Positions 1 to 7,377 of a stretch of DNA of 64,000 nt are shown piece after piece. The position numbers and the translations under genes are program-made. Numbering within the stretch: position 1 is the first letter of the stretch; every line of letters begins with the position of its first letter. A model generated the notes under the pieces. It searched no databases. It was not told the DNA's origin and saw only the letters and a list, made by a program, of their open reading frames with translations. Origin of the DNA: a virus; IMG/VR virus record IMGVR_UViG_3300026484_000053, positions 124,001-188,000 of that record; one strand, written 5' to 3'.

Positions 1-1244
1 TTAGCATAAACTATAGTACTATATTTGTTTAATACGTTTTCAATGTAAACACTTTTACCAGCAGCATCTTTAGTACCTTCAATAAGTGATACAATAAATG
101 TTTCTTTTACTTCACCGTTAACTCTGATAGCAATAGCAATTTCTTTTTTACTTTCAAGTGGTTTCTTAATGAATAATTCATTTAAAGAAATACCTGTGAA
201 CGCAGTAGCTTCACCTGATGCAAAATCAGCTTCTCTAGCAATAGCAATTTCAGTACCGTTAAAGTAATCTCCACAAGATTTAGCTATAAACTTAATTTTA
301 GAATCTGTACTTACAGGAATAGATACTTCTCTAGAAGCGTAATCTGTTTCGTTACCGATAAAAATTCTGTTAGGGTATAATTCAGCAGCAGTTTTAAGCA
401 CTGTACCTTCAGCAGCAGCTTCAACGAATGGATTACAAGCAAAGTCTTTAACAAGAACTTCAGCACCTACGTTAGCAATAGTAGTAAAATCAGTAGCGTC
501 GTCAAATACTAACTCGTAAGATTCACCAGGTACATTTTCAGTAGTTGTTTCTAAAGTCATAATAGTTGAACTTGAATTTACATTATCCATAGCAACACCA
601 GCAACAGATGCAGTAATAGTAATAATATTAGAACTAACAGAAATATTAGTAGCGCTTGCATCAACAGCTTCAAGTAAATCACCTAACTCAGTAGCTACTG
701 TACTAGTAGTGTCTGTGTCATTAGCTGTATAAGAAACGTCTGTACCGCTAACATTTAATGTGTATACGTTAGTATCAGCAACAGAATCAATAGTTAATGT
801 ATCAACTTGTTTTTGAGCTTCAACAGGAGCTTCAATAGCAGTAATCATATATTGGTCTTCAGCATCAGTTGCGAATCTAACTAAAGATCCAACTTGCATT
901 TTTGACGGTACGTTTTGCACTTCAACTTTACCTAATTCGTTAACAGCAGTTACAGTGTTAGTTGTACTTGTAAAAGTACCGTTTACATCAACAACTCTAG
1001 AAACTAATATAGTACCTGAATACTTTAAGAAAGAATCAACTTGGAACCAATCATTAAAATTAGAATTAGTAGGGAATCCAAAGTTTTGAGTAAAGATGTC
1101 GTGACTAGTAACAGCTACTGGTTGTCCAACAAATCCTTTAGTAAATTTTCCAGCAAATGCTCCGATTGCTGCTCCAAGTGGTGTAATAACTGTACTTAAA
1201 TCAATTTCTTTTGATCTAACTCCAGCAGAGGCGTAATTTGCCAT
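1..1244 (-). CDS. Contractile tail sheath protein (T4 gp18-like), C-terminus beyond window
   Basis: The gene starts at ATG 1244 and runs off the left edge, so about 414 N-terminal residues are visible. AAAGGAC lies 6 nt before the start. The N-terminus reads MANYASAGVRSKEIDLS, followed by GAAIGAFAGKF and SGTILVSRVV; this is the typical opening of T4-type sheath proteins, which polymerise around the tail tube and contract at infection. The middle is alanine-, serine- and threonine-rich, as in the exposed sheath domains. A T4-type late promoter box lies upstream at 1366-1373. The family call is from recognised N-terminal motifs; the C-terminal oligomerisation domain cannot be seen. Confidence 0.85.
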   Translation of the reverse strand, partial: MANYASAGVRSKEIDLSTVITPLGAAIGAFAGKFTKGFVGQPVAVTSHDIFTQNFGFPTNSNFNDWFQVDSFLKYSGTILVSRVVDVNGTFTSTTNTVTAVNELGKVEVQNVPSKMQVGSLVRFATDAEDQYMITAIEAPVEAQKQVDTLTIDSVADTNVYTLNVSGTDVSYTANDTDTTSTVATELGDLLEAVDASATNISVSSNIITITASVAGVAMDNVNSSSTIMTLETTTENVPGESYELVFDDATDFTTIANVGAEVLVKDFACNPFVEAAAEGTVLKTAAELYPNRIFIGNETDYASREVSIPVSTDSKIKFIAKSCGDYFNGTEIAIAREADFASGEATAFTGISLNELFIKKPLESKKEIAIAIRVNGEVKETFIVSLIEGTKDAAGKSVYIENVLNKYSTIVYA

Positions 1245-1365
1245 GTGTTTGTCCTTTGTCTATTAAATAGACACGCATAAAGTATAGGTAGACAATTTTT
1301 AATACAACTGCGTTAAATTGTAACCTCTATTTAGAGATGTATTGTTCTATATTCCTATCTATGTT

Positions 1366-1373
1366 TATTTATA
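1366..1373 (-). promoter_or_regulatory. T4-type late promoter box for tail sheath
   Basis: The plus strand reads TATTTATA, which is TATAAATA on the minus strand. It lies about 120 bases upstream of the sheath start. In T4 this -10-like box is read by the gp55 late sigma factor. Confidence 0.6.
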
Positions 1374-1417
1374 TAAGACAACGCTACGCAATGTTAGCTA
1401 AGTTGTTAAAAAAGATT

Positions 1418-1451
1418 TAATACAAGTTGTGTTATAATATACTTATAAATA
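1418..1451 (+). promoter_or_regulatory. Composite early plus late promoter for GNAT gene A
   Basis: An extended -10 TGTTATAAT lies at 1430-1438, preceded by TTTAATAC at 1418. A T4-type late box TATAAATA lies at 1444-1451, starting 11 bp after the TATAAT. The same 11-bp arrangement recurs before the tRNA-tmRNA cluster and before the second GNAT gene. Confidence 0.6.
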
Positions 1452-1468
1452 AATTTAAAAGGTGCATT

Positions 1469-2149
1469 ATGAAAACACTTAGAGAAATACTACATGAGCG
1501 TAGAGAAGAAATAAAAGATTTAAGCGAAGTAGATAGACTAAGAGCATTAGCTGAAGCTCCTGTACATATGCATGGAAATGCTCCATTCGAGGAGGTTAGT
1601 TTTACAAAACTAATGGATGTAAGTAATAAAATTATGGACAACGACTTTAGCTTAATATCTAAAGACTTCATTACAGTAAATGATGGTAAATTATCATTAT
1701 ATAAAGCGAACTATGGAGAATATTTTAGACTTGGTACATATCACAAAGACACAGAAGAAAAAAGTAGATTTGCTGTTATATTTTCATTAGTATTTAAAAA
1801 AGAGAAGTTCAAATCTAACCAAAAACAATTAAAAAACAAAAATACTGTTATTATAGAAACTGTTCATACAGCTAAAGAGTTTAGAGGTAATAAAATTACT
1901 ACTAAAGTATATGAACTTATTATGAAAGAAAATCAAATAATGTCAGATAGCATACAATATGACGGTGCAGTAAACTTATGGAAGAACTTTATAGCAGACA
2001 AAAACATGGTAGTATGGATATATGATTCTCTAGAAGATAAGATAATTTCTAAAGCAACACCTAAAACAGATATATCTTCTATTTGGAGTAACGGAGATGA
2101 AAGAAATTATAGCAAAATAAGAATTAGACTAATAGCTCAATATCTGTAG
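1469..2149 (+). CDS. GNAT-fold acetyltransferase-like protein A, possible capsid-targeted protein
   Basis: 226 residues. I chose ATG 1469 (MKTLREILHE), with AAAGG 6 bases upstream, over an in-frame ATG at 1427 that sits inside the promoter. The second half has a GNAT-like acetyl-CoA binding region (VHTAKEFRGNKITTKVYEL, then SDSIQYDGAVNLWKNF). It is a paralogue of the gene at 61687 (ALQYKGAVKIWKSF). The first ten residues resemble the T4 capsid-targeting peptide pattern (MKTY.EFI.E). With both early and late promoter boxes, it could be made late, packaged and injected. The substrate is unknown; the GNAT call is moderate and the packaging idea is inference. Confidence 0.6.
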   Translation: MKTLREILHERREEIKDLSEVDRLRALAEAPVHMHGNAPFEEVSFTKLMDVSNKIMDNDFSLISKDFITVNDGKLSLYKANYGEYFRLGTYHKDTEEKSRFAVIFSLVFKKEKFKSNQKQLKNKNTVIIETVHTAKEFRGNKITTKVYELIMKENQIMSDSIQYDGAVNLWKNFIADKNMVVWIYDSLEDKIISKATPKTDISSIWSNGDERNYSKIRIRLIAQYL

Positions 2150-2412
2150 CGTTATATGTAGCGTTATATGTGCGTTATGTGCGTTATGATGTATAAATAG
2201 TATTCACTTGTTTAACTAGCAAGCGGTTATCTGCAACTGAATCGTAGAAGGGAGATGCTTAGCAGCATAACACCAAAGATTATCCTTGGGATATTATAAA
2301 CTAGCTAGTACGTATTAGTTATGCGTACGCCTTTATTAACATTCACTGTTGCAATTCGCAGCGTTACACTTCGTAAAAGTATTACACCCAGCAGCTCTAA
2401 AGATATAAACTT
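2150..2412 (+). promoter_or_regulatory. Gap with late promoter box, tandem repeats and hairpins
   Basis: The region opens with imperfect tandem copies of GCGTTATATGTA that include the upstream stop codon. A late box TATAAATA lies at 2192-2199. Downstream there is a small hairpin (ATGCT-TAGC-AGCAT near 2255) and a palindrome ACTAGCTAGT near 2303. I see no convincing gene. It may be a long 5' leader for the gene at 2413 or a small RNA. Confidence 0.4.
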
Positions 2413-3036
2413 ATGAATACTGCATATACTCCATATAGTGCATATACTCCATATAATGCATATAGTGCACTACACTATATTATAAATAATTATATGAAAA
2501 AGATATCTAAAAACAAATTAACACCACAAGAACAAGAAGCAGAAATAATGATTAAAGATCTTATTAAAAAGCCAAAGTTATTAAAAGCTTCTGACTTTGC
2601 TGTTGGAAATATAGTTATGTATAGTTATACAGCTAAAACAGTTAATATATACGACACAACGCCTCTTTCTTTTATTCTAGGTAAAACTCAGAAACACATT
2701 TATGGTATAAACATTAACTGGATTCCACCAGCACTAAGAAAGGGTATCATGAAAATGATATTTGACAGTGCTAAGAATAAGAAAAATGTTAAACAAGGTA
2801 AACCTATTGAAGTACCTAAAATGCTTGTTAAAAAGATATTTAGAATGGGAGTTCCTGCATTTAGAAAATACATTAAAAAGAGAGTATCGAAAAGAGGTAT
2901 TGTTATTCCGCATCATATGTATAACAAAGTTACAGATTTAAGATCTGAAAATTTTACTGGAATATCATCTCAAGATGCATGGAAAATAGCAGTAAGTAAG
3001 CTTAAAAAGAATAAAAGAAAGGTATCTAGGAAGTAG
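2413..3036 (+). CDS. Putative DNA end-protector-like protein (cyanophage gp2-type)
   Basis: 207 residues, basic C-terminus. The N-terminus is low complexity (AYTPYSAYTPYNAYSA), encoded by short tandem DNA repeats. The core (VGNIVMYSYTAKT, IYDTTPLSFIL, then YGININWIPPALRKGI) has the layout of proteins called DNA end protector in T4-like cyanophages (Y.Y..KT, D..PL, G.N..Y/WIPP..R). If so it guards virion DNA ends and is late, which fits the late box at 2192. ATG 2494 (MKKISKNK) is an alternative start but would be nearly leaderless from a second TATAAATA at 2481. The family assignment rests on memory of this motif spacing. Confidence 0.45.
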   Translation: MNTAYTPYSAYTPYNAYSALHYIINNYMKKISKNKLTPQEQEAEIMIKDLIKKPKLLKASDFAVGNIVMYSYTAKTVNIYDTTPLSFILGKTQKHIYGININWIPPALRKGIMKMIFDSAKNKKNVKQGKPIEVPKMLVKKIFRMGVPAFRKYIKKRVSKRGIVIPHHMYNKVTDLRSENFTGISSQDAWKIAVSKLKKNKRKVSRK

Positions 3037-3038
3037 CG

Positions 3039-3581
3039 CTAGATCCAATACTGTGTGAATTCATGCTTTATATTAGCTTCGCTATAAGGATATATTTCGC
3101 CTTTATCTAACACATATAATTCAAGATTTTCGTTTATAAAAATATTAAAATATTTGTCCTTATTTCTAGCTACTCCGAAAGCACTATTATGAAACCTTGA
3201 AGATTCGAATACAGCTTTAAGATGTAACGCATCGTTTTCACCGTCTACGCCTTTAAAAGCTTTAGCAATTTTTAATATATCACTTAACATAACTGTATTG
3301 ACTTTATACTTAATGTTAAATAAAGTCCTAGCTCTACTACATTTCTTAATAACTTCTTTTACAAACACTTCATCTACTTCTTTAGCATACGCATCGTTTA
3401 AAACTACGCCAAATATTTTAGATTTTTTCTTAAGTTCTAATTCTTCTCGCATACCATTTATTTGTTCATTCATTTGTAAGTTTTGTAATTCGAAATACGT
3501 AATCTCATTTTTTAGATTCGCTTTATTAATTCTTTGCTTCGTTAATAAAGTGTTAAGGTTAATAATCGTTGCGTCCTTCAT
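3039..3581 (-). CDS. Unknown late protein, 5' part in another frame
   Basis: 180 residues from ATG 3581; not recognised. An N-terminal region rich in Lys, Leu, Asn and Glu looks helical or coiled-coil, and the rest is mixed alpha/beta. The reading frame stays open upstream of this ATG without another start codon, and its upstream translation looks protein-like (ISKGCWANEIHASSLLEGL). It joins by a -1 shift to ATG 3682, whose peptide resembles the N-terminus of the neighbouring gene. The full gene is therefore probably 3039-3682 with a frameshift at 3653-3657. It follows the 3685-3969 gene directly, as in one operon. Confidence 0.6.
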   Translation of the reverse strand: MKDATIINLNTLLTKQRINKANLKNEITYFELQNLQMNEQINGMREELELKKKSKIFGVVLNDAYAKEVDEVFVKEVIKKCSRARTLFNIKYKVNTVMLSDILKIAKAFKGVDGENDALHLKAVFESSRFHNSAFGVARNKDKYFNIFINENLELYVLDKGEIYPYSEANIKHEFTQYWI

Positions 3582-3682
3582 AGCATTATTAACCTTTAAA
3601 CCTTCTAATAAAGAAGAGGCATGTATTTCATTAGCCCAACAACCTTTACTTATTTTTCTACATACTCTTTTAAAAAATTCAT
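3582..3682 (-). other. Frameshifted 5' end of the 3039 gene
   Basis: ATG at 3682 follows the previous stop codon by 2 bases and reads MNFLKEYVEK then stop. A -1 shift at the A5 run (T5 at 3653-3657 on the plus strand) continues as ISKGCWANEIHASS into the gene at 3039-3581. A T6 run at 3672-3677 is a second possible slip site. KEYVE is shared with the neighbour's MITFKEYVEL, which favours the A5 site. Confidence 0.5.
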
Positions 3683-3684
3683 AA

Positions 3685-3969
3685 TTAGCAAGCGCAACTT
3701 GTTTGTACTTGTGAAATAAATTCTGCTGTTTTTTTATCTTTAACGTCTAGCATTATACCTTTAAGATTAAGTGCAGGTATTAATCCATTTTTAATAGATA
3801 TCGTCTTAGGTATAGATCCGTTTAACGAATAATGCACCGTCTTTTTAAGCATCATTTCTATATTTGTCATAACAGAAGTATCGTTGTCAAGTTTTAATAC
3901 TATCCATCCACCTCCAGTCTTTATTGCACTTTTTTCATGTAATTCCACGTATTCTTTAAATGTTATCAT
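3685..3969 (-). CDS. Small late protein with capsid-targeting-like N-terminus
   Basis: 94 residues, ATG 3969, with AAGGGAG about 7 bases upstream. Not recognised by function. The N-terminus MITFKEYVELHEKSA fits the T4 internal-protein targeting pattern (M-K-T-Y/F-x-E-F/Y-I-x-E) and resembles the N-termini of three other proteins in this window. The remainder has a glycine-rich strand (KTGGGWIVLKL), and it ends in CAC. The stop codon is 2 bases from the next ATG, so translation is probably coupled. It could be an internal head protein; that is inference from the N-terminus only. Confidence 0.6.
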   Translation of the reverse strand: MITFKEYVELHEKSAIKTGGGWIVLKLDNDTSVMTNIEMMLKKTVHYSLNGSIPKTISIKNGLIPALNLKGIMLDVKDKKTAEFISQVQTSCAC

Positions 3970-3981
3970 TTAGTAACTCCC

Positions 3982-4329
3982 TTATATTTTTAATAAATGT
4001 CGTATTTGCTGACTAAGTTCTAATCTCAATTCACGTATTGCAGCGTCCATTCTAGCTATCTTTTTCTCAAGATACTCATTCTCTGCAGTTAAAGATTTAG
4101 TTTTTACCTTATTCTTTTCTCTAACTATTATTTTAATTTCCTCTTCATTGTCTCTTATTAAAGAATTAATTGTTATTTCAAAATTCTTAAGCTGTTTTTC
4201 ATAATGTTTACTCATTGTAATTGCTCTGTTTAAGTCTTTGTATGTTTCTTCATTAGACCATTTCTGAAGCATTTTGTTTAGCCATTTCCATTCGAATAAG
4301 CATAACCTGTTCTTAATTTTTTCTTTCAA
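3982..4329 (-). CDS. Coiled-coil protein, unknown
   Basis: 115 residues starting at TTG 4329, supported by GGAG 6 bases upstream. The N-terminus is basic with an aromatic patch (LCLFEWKWLNKML). The rest is almost wholly charged helix with heptad-like spacing (ENEYLEKKIARMDAAIREL), so a coiled coil is likely. It begins the short operon that includes the 3685 and 3039 genes, behind a GATAAATA late box at 4349-4356. No family recognised; a small structural or assembly factor is possible. Confidence 0.6.
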   Translation of the reverse strand: MKEKIKNRLCLFEWKWLNKMLQKWSNEETYKDLNRAITMSKHYEKQLKNFEITINSLIRDNEEEIKIIVREKNKVKTKSLTAENEYLEKKIARMDAAIRELRLELSQQIRHLLKI

Positions 4330-4348
4330 TTTAATCTCCGTTTTAGTT

Positions 4349-4356
4349 TATTTATC
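4349..4356 (-). promoter_or_regulatory. Late promoter box variant GATAAATA
   Basis: The plus strand reads TATTTATC about 20 bases upstream of the TTG start at 4329. It is one base different from TATAAATA. Next to it are imperfect tandem repeats of TATGTATCTGTC (4370-4390). Confidence 0.45.
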
Positions 4357-4413
4357 ACTTTATGTATCTGTCTATGTATCTGTTTATGTAGCTTATAATT
4401 AGATTAAGCACTA

Positions 4414-4788
4414 TTATAAAGAACCTAGTATAGCATAAGCTAGTTGTTTTAACGCAGCGTCATCATAGTTAACCATCGACATTAGCTGATCAGTTTGTTC
4501 TTGCGTAAGACTAGCTGTATTAACGTAACCAGAAAGTATAAATTTACCTCTAAATGTCTTTGTTCCATCACTCATTTCATACAAACAACTAATCATATCT
4601 GTTCTGTCATCAGTTATGTTAACAGTGTCAAATTTAAATAATCCAGGTATGTTATCACTCTCTGTACAAGCGTCTGTGTCAAGAGTAAGCAGATCGTCAG
4701 TATCCATGTTTATTATCTTTATAGTAACGTCGCCGCCAGTTGGTAAGTTACCAGCTAATATAGTATTCTCGTCTTTAGTATATCTCAT
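4414..4788 (-). CDS. Small virion-type beta protein
   Basis: 124 residues, acidic, rich in Thr and Asp. GGAG lies 5-8 bases before ATG 4788. The first part (ILAGNLPTGGDVTIKIINM, then GLFKFDTVNI) looks like a beta-sandwich of the kind repeated in neighbouring surface proteins. The C-terminus is helical (ASLTQEQTDQLMSMVNYDD) and could be a connecting or trimerising segment. It follows the PKD-repeat gene by 12 bases, so it is probably in the same transcript. Not recognised by family. Confidence 0.6.
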   Translation of the reverse strand: MRYTKDENTILAGNLPTGGDVTIKIINMDTDDLLTLDTDACTESDNIPGLFKFDTVNITDDRTDMISCLYEMSDGTKTFRGKFILSGYVNTASLTQEQTDQLMSMVNYDDAALKQLAYAILGSL

Positions 4789-4800
4789 ATTGTTCTCCTT

Positions 4801-6009
4801 TTATTCCCAATCGAAGTAAGCACATTGTTCAGATGAACAATCTCCGGATTCGATTTCTATTATTTTTTCTTCTATTTCACTTGATAAGCCTTGTTCATCA
4901 AACGCTTGCAATAATAATTTAAATTTGCCGCTAGTATTAAACTTTATTGAATTATCTAAGTCAGTAGTTTGTTTAGTATCTAGGTGTATCCATGATTCTT
5001 CTGTGTTATCTCCTATAATATAATTCTTATCTACGTATACAGAAAGAGTAATATAGTCTAAGTGATCTTCTGGATCTACAGCGTTAGATTCTATTAACCA
5101 TGTTTGCGAACCGTCAGATTCATCAGTAAGAGTAGTAAGCATGTCTGTTGTAGGAGGTTGATTCTCTATCTCTATAGGTAATATTGTGTCGAAAGTAAGA
5201 TCTTCAAATCCATCATTCCATTCTGTAGTAACTTTAAAATAATAAGTACCTAAATCACTAAATTGATGTGTAAGCGTATCTGTCTCAACGTCGTCTATAT
5301 ACCAAGTTTGAGACGTTATTCTACTATCTGGATCCGTGTTCTCTATATCTACTACAGTGTCTTCATTAATTACAGGCTTTACAGGATCGTTAGTTAAGTC
5401 TACTGGTGGCTGTATATAACGTATTCTAATTGTCTTTGTAACTTCAGTTACTAATCCACATAAGTTAGTAACTTTTAATTTAATATCATAATCTCCAATG
5501 TCTGTAAACGTATGAGTAGTAATAGTATCGTAACCGTCTTCGAAATCGTATTCTATAGTGTCTATACCTACATTTGTACATAACGTAGCGCCATACCATT
5601 CTGCTCTATGGTAGTGAGTAGTGCCTTCATAATCCCATTGATATTCATCACTACTACTTTGATTAGCGCTTAACTCTTTATCTTTCCATCCATCGTTTAT
5701 AAATAACGTAGCACTAGGTGCCTGACATTCAAGTAACTGCATAGGTTGAGTATAACTGTCACTTCCATCTGATGTTATTTTAACTACGCAGCATTGCGTA
5801 TCCGTCCAACAATGAAGCAGTATAGTATCTCCATCAGCAAACACTACTCCTTGACCATCCCAGTCAGCGTCTTCTGAATCGAAGCTGACTTGTTGGTTTT
5901 CTGTTGCATGGTCATCGCTTGTATTACCGGTTTCGTAATGGAAACCATTATAATCACAATCTAACGCTACCTCGTCCTTGTCTACTATATCACTAACAAA
6001 ACTAGACAT
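4801..6009 (-). CDS. PKD/Ig-like repeat adhesin
   Basis: 402 acidic residues with PKD-type strands: THTFTDIGDYDIKLKVTN near residue 165, THQFSDLGTYYFKVTTEWND near 250, and a less regular third copy near 350. Copies of NDGW/NDGF and FEDGY mark the turns. Several cysteines near the N-terminus and a C-terminal CSSEQC suggest disulfides or a metal site. Such domains usually form rigid beta rods on surfaces, so a fibre or head-decoration role in binding the host is likely. The neighbours at 6112 and 7377 share the repeats. The start overlaps the upstream small membrane gene. Confidence 0.7.
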   Translation of the reverse strand: MSSFVSDIVDKDEVALDCDYNGFHYETGNTSDDHATENQQVSFDSEDADWDGQGVVFADGDTILLHCWTDTQCCVVKITSDGSDSYTQPMQLLECQAPSATLFINDGWKDKELSANQSSSDEYQWDYEGTTHYHRAEWYGATLCTNVGIDTIEYDFEDGYDTITTHTFTDIGDYDIKLKVTNLCGLVTEVTKTIRIRYIQPPVDLTNDPVKPVINEDTVVDIENTDPDSRITSQTWYIDDVETDTLTHQFSDLGTYYFKVTTEWNDGFEDLTFDTILPIEIENQPPTTDMLTTLTDESDGSQTWLIESNAVDPEDHLDYITLSVYVDKNYIIGDNTEESWIHLDTKQTTDLDNSIKFNTSGKFKLLLQAFDEQGLSSEIEEKIIEIESGDCSSEQCAYFDWE

Positions 6010-6103
6010 TATAAGTCCTGTCTAAACCAATAAGTACTAATAACACTATTAAAGTGCTGCCTATGTTTAATGCCATCATTTTCAAAAATATTAAAAAACT
6101 CAT
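6002..6103 (-). CDS. 33-residue single-pass membrane peptide
   Basis: ATG 6103 with AGGAG 5 bases upstream reads MSFLIFLKMMALNIGSTLIV and continues as a hydrophobic stretch ending IGLDRTYNV. The stop at 6002-6004 overlaps the ATG of the 4801 gene by 8 bases, so translation is coupled. One transmembrane helix is clear. It lies inside the adhesin operon. A lysis-related (holin-like) or membrane-docking peptide is possible; the size and hydrophobicity alone do not decide. Confidence 0.6.
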   Translation of the reverse strand: MSFLIFLKMMALNIGSTLIVLLVLIGLDRTYNV

Positions 6104-6111
6104 CTTATCTC

Positions 6112-7377
6112 CTATTCTCCATCTGCGAAGTCCCATGGTACTTCTATTGTACCATCGAATTCTTTAGTCTTAACGTAGAACGCTGTAATTTCTTTAGCGT
6201 CGCCATCTATCTGCATTAATTCGAAGTTCGTGCTACTATCTGGGTTAGTAAGATCAGGTACAAATACTTGGAATTTCTTTTCAGAAACGTCACTACTTGG
6301 GTATGATTTAACTAATTCTATAACAGTACTAGCATCATCTCCTATAATCTCAGCTACTTTATCTAAGAAGTATTCTTTAACTTTTAATCCAGGTACAGGT
6401 ATAGCAACCATTTGGAATCGGTTAGGTTGAAGTATAATAGTACCAGCTCCTCCACCTTCTGCACCTGATCCACAAACATCGAATGTAATAGTAAAGTCTT
6501 CTGTTTTTTCATGCCAGTCGTCTTCATCATCAGTAGTTCTAAGAACTAATCTATAATCTCCCTCGTATTGGAATGGATATTCATATGTTATTTCTGTACC
6601 ACTATCTATTTCTTCCCAAGTATCGTCTGTATCATCGTCTGGAGTGTCGTTGTCATCTTTTTTATATAATTTCCAAGTATAAGTTAATTCGTCTATCGCA
6701 TCATCTGTATCAGTACTTGTAGCTGTCCACTTATACGCAGGTATACATACACCTGCATCTTCTCTCGTGCTATCACTAACAGGTGGTATATTACTCATAT
6801 TCATTATTTTAGTCACGTCTGCATTCTGGGTTTGCCAACCATCCCAGTATTCTACTTTTAAGTGAAGTTCAATGCCGTCTTCTTTAGTTTCAAAAACGTG
6901 ACTAAACGTACTATCGTCTTCAACATCTACTACTTCATCAGTACCGTCTTTATAGTAATCTACATCTACTCTGTCTATTCTACCGTATTGTTTTGGTATC
7001 GTGTCGTCTCTAATATCATCGTGTTCTTGCGTAAATTCGACAGTATCTAGAACAGTTGGAGCTGCTGGAGTCCAACTAAAATCCAATACAGGTGTTTCAT
7101 ATACAAGAGCTTCTACATCTAAGTTTGTCTCGTGTTGGTATATATTATCCCATCCATCATTAAAATCTACTTCTGTATGTATGTGTTTAGCACCAGAACT
7201 TTCGTATATTTTATTTTGCGTATCTGTATTTACTTCATCTGTTAACGTAGTATCGTTATTAGAACCATCTAAAAGAGTATCTTCTATTAACCAATCAAGA
7301 GTATCTATTTGCACAGCTGTGTTGTCGTCTTGAACGTTCCAAGTATATCGTACCGTTTCTCTACCGTATATTGCCAT
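6112..7377 (-). CDS. Ig/PKD-repeat virion protein
   Basis: 421 residues, very rich in Asp and Thr. Three or four Ig-like repeats carry the FNDGWDN and YWDGWQT turn motif. Near residue 310 a glycine-rich hinge (GSGAEGGGAG) separates them from a different C-terminal domain of about 110 residues (ILQPNRFQMVAIPVPGLKVK onward, ending EVPWDFADGE). That domain resembles the C-terminal half of the 9941 gene in layout (FELMQIDGDAKEI versus FSLMQTDEDDNLV). Its start overlaps the stop of the 7377 gene by one base (operon). Probably a fibre or adhesin subunit. Confidence 0.65.
   Translation of the reverse strand: MAIYGRETVRYTWNVQDDNTAVQIDTLDWLIEDTLLDGSNNDTTLTDEVNTDTQNKIYESSGAKHIHTEVDFNDGWDNIYQHETNLDVEALVYETPVLDFSWTPAAPTVLDTVEFTQEHDDIRDDTIPKQYGRIDRVDVDYYKDGTDEVVDVEDDSTFSHVFETKEDGIELHLKVEYWDGWQTQNADVTKIMNMSNIPPVSDSTREDAGVCIPAYKWTATSTDTDDAIDELTYTWKLYKKDDNDTPDDDTDDTWEEIDSGTEITYEYPFQYEGDYRLVLRTTDDEDDWHEKTEDFTITFDVCGSGAEGGGAGTIILQPNRFQMVAIPVPGLKVKEYFLDKVAEIIGDDASTVIELVKSYPSSDVSEKKFQVFVPDLTNPDSSTNFELMQIDGDAKEITAFYVKTKEFDGTIEVPWDFADGE

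Noticed and set aside
2481-2494. Late box TATAAATA and ATG 2494 as true start of the 2413 gene
   Set aside because: The mRNA would be almost leaderless without Shine-Dalgarno; the upstream ATG with late box at 2192 is preferred, but it is not excluded.
3298-3684. Plus-strand open frame of 128 codons
   Set aside because: Antisense to the 3039 gene, hydrophobic shadow translation.
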